Origin: Rhodoluna sp.
Lineage (GTDB): Bacteria; Actinomycetota; Actinomycetes; Actinomycetales; Microbacteriaceae
DNA: 9,759 nucleotides
Reading direction: 5' to 3'
NCBI GenBank assembly: GCA_026393335.1
Contig: JAPLAJ010000162.1
Coordinates: 1 to 9,759 of the forward strand
In this document: one piece after another, positions 6,389-9,759 of the stretch
Layout: the number at the start of each line of letters is the position of its first letter
How positions within the stretch are numbered: the stretch's first letter is position 1
Position numbers and translations under genes: made by a program
Notes under the pieces: model-generated
What the model saw: the letters and a program-made list of their open reading frames with translations, nothing else
Database searches by the model: none
Told to the model about the DNA's origin: nothing

Positions 6389-7244
6389 TTAGGTGTTACT
6401 CCGATCATTGCTTTGAACAGGATGAAAAGTTTATGAACATCGCTGACTCTGATGCGAGCACGAATTAGTTGCTCTGCTGGAGTCTCTGCAATCTTTTTGT
6501 TTAGTGCTGTGAATAGAAGTTGTGCTGCAACTACTGCTCTTCTGGAACTCTTAGGAAGTAGTGGCAGTGTTTTTGCAGAGTTGGCTAGGTCATTGTTGAT
6601 GTCATCAACGAGTCTCTTCTTTGTTTCTTCGTTGAAAGTCTTCACATTCACATCAGGGAAGTAGCTTCTACCTAGTTGTTCAAAGTCAGCCGCTAAATCT
6701 CTAAGGAAATTGACCTTCTGGAAAGCTGCCCCTAAAGCTTGAGCACCTTTCTTTAGGGTCTCTAGTTCCGATGGAGCAAAGTTCTTCTCTTGAATGAAAG
6801 CTTGCAAACACATAAGGCCAATTACTTCTGCTGAGCCATAGACATAGACATCAAATGCCTTTTGTAAAAGAAAGGTTCAACAATCTTTCTTGTAATTCCA
6901 GTTTGGATTGCTGTGACTGCAAAGGCATGAACTACAAGATTGGTGCTGAAACCTAGGTTCATAGCCTTATAGGTTTCTTGCTCAAGGTTGTTCAGTTGAG
7001 AGCCTGCTTCAATGCGGCTATTCGGTCCCAGAGCTCCGGCTGCTGCACCATCAACAATCTCATCTGCTACTCGAACTAATGCGTAGATGTTCTGAACATG
7101 GGTTCTGATTGGTTTAGCTAAAAGGTTGGTGGCAAGCCCAAAGGAAGTTGAGTATGAGCGGATAACCTCACGGCTGGAGACAATTGCAGCCTGGGTATAG
7201 CGAGCAAGGCTCTGCTTATCTAAGGTTTCTTGAGGTGTTGGCAC
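6385..7244 (-). pseudogene. crtB: Phytoene synthase, split by a frameshifting deletion (or assembly error)
   Basis: Two reading frames together spell one phytoene synthase, which condenses two GGPP to phytoene. The N-terminal part (7244 down to about 6867) holds the first Asp motif D61-E-I-V-D65 and ends its homology at EPFF (residues 123-126). It then runs out of frame to a TAA at 6824-6822. The C-terminal part is one base out of phase and resumes homology at about 6861-6852 with KAFDVYVYGSAEVIG. It continues through MCLQAF and the second Asp motif DLAAD to the TGA at 6387-6385. Only about 6 residues separate EPFF from YVYG, where I expect about 21, so about 15 residues (a base count of 1 modulo 3) appear lost. 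Both halves look otherwise healthy, so the break is recent or artefactual. Start is GTG at 7244 with a leaderless-type promoter. Confidence 0.9.
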
Positions 7245-7250
7245 GTATCT

Positions 7251-7256
7251 AGGCTA
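7251..7256 (-). promoter_or_regulatory. Candidate -10 element for the carotenoid operon
   Basis: Read on the minus strand, TAGCCT fits TANNNT and is followed by exactly 6 nt (AGATAC) before the GTG at 7244. That spacing puts the transcription start on the first base of the start codon, so crtB mRNA would be leaderless. There is no Shine-Dalgarno sequence. The GTG start, rather than the first internal ATG, is supported by this geometry. No clear -35 is visible. Confidence 0.5.
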
Positions 7257-7299
7257 AACCACTTAAAAGGCTCACTTCTTATATGTATGAATATTCGCC

Positions 7300-7305
7300 T
7301 AAACT
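7300..7305 (+). promoter_or_regulatory. Candidate -10 element for ilvD
   Basis: TAAACT fits TANNNT and is followed by exactly 6 nt (TAGTAA) before the ATG at 7312. Transcription would start at the A of the start codon, giving a leaderless mRNA. The 67-bp gap between the divergent crtB and ilvD starts carries both predicted -10 elements. No convincing -35 or ilv attenuator leader peptide is present. Confidence 0.5.
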
Positions 7306-7311
7306 TAGTAA

Positions 7312-9003
7312 ATGACTAGAGATATGAAGCCTAGAAGCCGTGTTGTTACTGAAGGTATCGAACGTGCAGCTGCCCGAGGAATGCTCAGAGCCGTTGGCAT
7401 GGGCGATGATGACTGGGAAAAGCCTCAAATCGGTGTTGCGTCCTCTTGGAATGAAGTTACCCCTTGCAACCTCTCTCTTGATCGTCTAGCTGATGCAGCC
7501 AAGATGGGTGTTCATGCAGCTCAAGGATATCCGCTTGAATTTGGCACTATATCTGTCTCTGATGGTATTTCTATGGGTCACGATGGCATGCACTTCTCCC
7601 TAGTTTCTAGAGAGATTATTGCTGACTCAGTTGAGACTGTTATGCAGGCCGAAGGTTTAGACGGTTCTGTATTGCTTGCTGGCTGTGACAAGTCACTTCC
7701 AGGCATGTTGATGGCTGCAGCACGATTGGATTTAGCTTCAGTATTTTTATACGCAGGATCAATTGCTCCTGGCTGGGTGAAGCTAACCGATGGAACAGAA
7801 AAGCAAGTAACAATCATTGATGCTTTCGAAGCTGTAGGTGCTTGCAAAGCTGGAACCATGAGTGAAGAAGACTTAGATCGCATCGAAAGAGCCATCTGTC
7901 CAGGTGAAGGTGCCTGTGGTGGAATGTATACCGCAAACACCATGGCTTCTGCAGCAGAAGCTATGGGTATGAGCTTGCCGGGATCTGCATCGCCTCCCTC
8001 TGCAGATAGAAGAAGAGATGCTTGGGCTCACCGTTCAGGTGAAGCGGTTGTGAACCTAATTGCTCAAGGAATTACAGCAAGAGACATCATTACTAAAAAG
8101 TCTTTAGAGAATGCAATTGCCGTGACTATGGCTTTTGGTGGTTCAACTAACTCAGTTCTACACTTCCTTGCAATTGCTCGTGAAGCAGAGGTGGATCTAA
8201 CACTTGATGACTTCAACAGAATTGCAGATAAGGTTCCGCACCTAGGAGACCTTAAGCCTTTTGGTCAGTATGTAATGAACGATGTTGATCGTGTTGGCGG
8301 AGTCCCAGTATTGATGAAGGCACTTCTAGATGCAGGTCTAATCCACGGTGATTGCCTGACAGTAACCGGTAAGACAGTTGCTGAGAACCTAGAAGGAATC
8401 AACCCGCCAGACCCTGACGGCAAGATCATCAGAGCTATGTCTAACCCAATCAACAAGACCGGTGGAATTGAGATTCTTAAGGGATCTCTTGCTCCAGATG
8501 GTGCTGTTGTGAAGACTGCTGGTTTTGCTTTGACTGAATTCACCGGTCCAGCCCGAGTCTTTGATAGGGAAGTAGCTGCTATGCAGGCGCTATCTGAAGG
8601 CAAGATCTCTAAGGGCGATGTAGTGGTTATCCGCTATGAAGGCCCTAAGGGTGGCCCTGGTATGCGTGAGATGCTAGCCATCACAGCGGCTATCAAGGGT
8701 GCCGGATTAGGTAAAGATGTATTACTCTTGACTGACGGACGATTCTCAGGCGGCACAACCGGCTTATGTATCGGACACATTGCACCAGAGGCGACCGATG
8801 GCGGTCCAATTGCTCTAGTGCGCGATTCAGACTTGATAAGAGTTAACATCGCAGCTCGAACGCTCGAACTACTAGTTGAGCCGGAAGAGTTGGCAACCCG
8901 GAAAACTCAATGGGTACCTTTGGCACCCAAATATACCCGCGGCGTCCTTGCTAAATATCTAAAGTTAGTGCATTCAGCATCTGAAGGCGCATACTGCAGT
9001 TAG
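7312..9003 (+). CDS. ilvD: Dihydroxy-acid dehydratase
   Basis: The 563-aa enzyme dehydrates 2,3-dihydroxy-isovalerate and its C6 homologue to the 2-keto acids that precede valine and isoleucine, in the cytosol. The three iron-sulfur cysteines are C52 (TPCNLSL), C125 (AGCDKSLPG) and C202 (GACGGMYTANT). D126 and K127 in the GCDK motif are the expected Mg ligand and carbamylated lysine. The C-terminal GRFSGG motif carries the active-site Ser. The length matches the family (about 560). The ATG at 7312 fits a leaderless transcript. The alternative Met5 at 7324, where homology MKPRSR begins, has only a weak AGAG upstream and cannot be excluded. It is followed after 37 bp by ilvB on the same strand, forming an ilv operon start. 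Confidence 0.97.
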   Translation: MTRDMKPRSRVVTEGIERAAARGMLRAVGMGDDDWEKPQIGVASSWNEVTPCNLSLDRLADAAKMGVHAAQGYPLEFGTISVSDGISMGHDGMHFSLVSREIIADSVETVMQAEGLDGSVLLAGCDKSLPGMLMAAARLDLASVFLYAGSIAPGWVKLTDGTEKQVTIIDAFEAVGACKAGTMSEEDLDRIERAICPGEGACGGMYTANTMASAAEAMGMSLPGSASPPSADRRRDAWAHRSGEAVVNLIAQGITARDIITKKSLENAIAVTMAFGGSTNSVLHFLAIAREAEVDLTLDDFNRIADKVPHLGDLKPFGQYVMNDVDRVGGVPVLMKALLDAGLIHGDCLTVTGKTVAENLEGINPPDPDGKIIRAMSNPINKTGGIEILKGSLAPDGAVVKTAGFALTEFTGPARVFDREVAAMQALSEGKISKGDVVVIRYEGPKGGPGMREMLAITAAIKGAGLGKDVLLLTDGRFSGGTTGLCIGHIAPEATDGGPIALVRDSDLIRVNIAARTLELLVEPEELATRKTQWVPLAPKYTRGVLAKYLKLVHSASEGAYCS

Positions 9004-9030
9004 TTCGGGCCTCAAAGGTTTTATGAATCA

Positions 9031-9034
9031 AGGA
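9031..9034 (+). promoter_or_regulatory. Ribosome binding site of ilvB
   Basis: AGGA, preceded by CA and AT-rich DNA, lies 6 nt before the ATG at 9041. It supports this start over an out-of-frame ATG at 9034. It contrasts with the divergent ilvD and crtB starts, which lack such a site. Confidence 0.65.
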
Positions 9035-9040
9035 TGAATT

Positions 9041-9759
9041 ATGGCTAGCGAAACATTAACAGGTGCTCAAGCGATTGTAAGAAGTCTTGAGCTACTTGGT
9101 GTAACCGACATCTTCGGTTTACCAGGAGGCGCAATCCTACCTACCTACGATCCACTAATGGATTCAACCAAGATTAGACACATTCTTGTTCGTCACGAAC
9201 AAGGTGCAGGTCACGCAGCAGAAGGATATGCATCTGCTTCAGGCAAGCTTGGTGTTTGTATTGCTACAAGTGGTCCAGGAGCTACTAACTTGGTCACAGC
9301 TATTGCTGATGCACACATGGACTCAGTTCCACTTCTTGCAATCACCGGTCAGGTTAACTCAACTTCTATTGGTACCGATGCTTTCCAAGAAGCAGACATC
9401 GTTGGTATCACCATGCCTATCACTAAGCATTCATTTCTTGTAACCAAAGCAGAAGATATTCCAGGAGTTCTTGCTGCTGCTGTTCTTATTGCAACAACTG
9501 GTCGACCAGGACCTGTGCTAGTTGATATTGCTAAAGATGCACAAAACGGCAAGATGGAATTCATTTGGCCACCAAAGGTAGATCTGCCTGGCTATAAGCC
9601 TGTAACCAAACCTCATGGCAAGCAGATTCAAGCTGCAGCTCAACTAATCAAAGAAGCTAAGCGTCCGGTTTTGTATGTTGGTGGCGGAATTGTTAGAGCA
9701 GGTGCTTCTAAGGAACTACTTGAACTATCAAAGATCATCGGTGCTCCAGTAGTTACAAC
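9041..9759 (+). CDS. ilvB: Acetolactate synthase large subunit, 5' part (runs off the window)
   Basis: The first 239 codons of a ThDP-dependent acetolactate synthase are present, open to the window edge. The enzyme joins two pyruvates, or pyruvate and 2-ketobutyrate, in the first common step of branched-chain amino acid synthesis. Visible motifs are FGLPGG (25-30), the ThDP-activating Glu53 in RHEQGAGHAAEGYA, SGPGATN (77-83) and FQEAD (115-119). The start of the FAD/central domain (VLYVGGG) appears near the edge. The family is about 560-620 aa, so some 60 percent is missing here. It follows ilvD by 37 bp and has its own AGGA site. The regulatory subunit ilvN and then ilvC would be expected next, outside the window. 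A catabolic ThDP enzyme is unlikely given the adjacent ilvD. Confidence 0.95.
   Translation, partial: MASETLTGAQAIVRSLELLGVTDIFGLPGGAILPTYDPLMDSTKIRHILVRHEQGAGHAAEGYASASGKLGVCIATSGPGATNLVTAIADAHMDSVPLLAITGQVNSTSIGTDAFQEADIVGITMPITKHSFLVTKAEDIPGVLAAAVLIATTGRPGPVLVDIAKDAQNGKMEFIWPPKVDLPGYKPVTKPHGKQIQAAAQLIKEAKRPVLYVGGGIVRAGASKELLELSKIIGAPVVT

Noticed and set aside
6852..6867. Programmed ribosomal frameshift to rescue crtB
   Set aside because: A -1 shift would join the frames, but no X XXY YYZ heptamer is in the right phase and the joined protein would still lack about 15 residues of a conserved region.
7578..8849. Several minus-strand open frames inside ilvD
   Set aside because: All are antisense to the conserved ilvD frame and carry no known motif.
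9186..9564. Open frames on both strands inside ilvB
   Set aside because: They are alternative frames of the partial ilvB, whose ThDP-binding and other motifs are unambiguous.

Overview
The window looks like chromosomal DNA from a small-genome, AT-leaning actinobacterium, plausibly a planktonic freshwater or marine lineage such as the acI/Nanopelagicales or Luna groups. The main evidence is a pair of tiny lycopene-cyclase subunits of the heterodimeric type found chiefly in Actinobacteria, next to a UbiA-type prenyltransferase. Dense packing with 1-8 nt gene overlaps, promoters placed for leaderless mRNAs and a tRNA lacking an encoded CCA also fit. The lineage is inferred from gene content, since no searches could be run.

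Layout. Positions 1-124 hold tRNA-Lys(CUU) and an intrinsic terminator. Positions 125-2251 (minus strand) hold metY (O-acetylhomoserine sulfhydrylase) followed by a stand-alone class I glutamine amidotransferase. Positions 2252-2511 form a divergent intergenic region rich in short inverted repeats, with one perfect DnaA-box match. Positions 2512-3330 (plus strand) encode a protein that joins an N-terminal GNAT-like domain to a SprT-like zinc metalloprotease with a C-terminal zinc ribbon. Positions 3323-7244 (minus strand) are a tightly overlapped carotenoid operon read crtB, crtI, crtYe, crtYf, ubiA/crtEb. Its end overlaps the convergent SprT gene by 8 nt. Positions 7312-9759 (plus strand) start a branched-chain amino acid operon: ilvD complete, then ilvB cut by the window edge.

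How the genes work together. The carotenoid genes encode the steps GGPP to phytoene (CrtB), phytoene to lycopene (CrtI), C5 addition (UbiA/CrtEb) and end cyclisation (CrtYe+CrtYf), the logic of C50 carotenoids such as decaprenoxanthin. No GGPP synthase (crtE) is present in the window. IlvD and IlvB belong to valine/isoleucine synthesis. MetY makes homocysteine from O-acetylhomoserine and sulfide.

The two most notable points are these. First, crtB is broken: its two halves lie in different frames, and the stretch joining them is shorter than the family norm by an estimated 15 residues, with a perfect 5-bp inverted repeat at the junction. It is either a real deletion that would block the pathway at its first step or an assembly error. 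Second, the GNAT-SprT fusion has intact protease zinc ligands but a degenerate acetyl-CoA loop, and sits downstream of a DnaA-box match. I found no CRISPR array, insertion sequence, phage gene or clear riboswitch.
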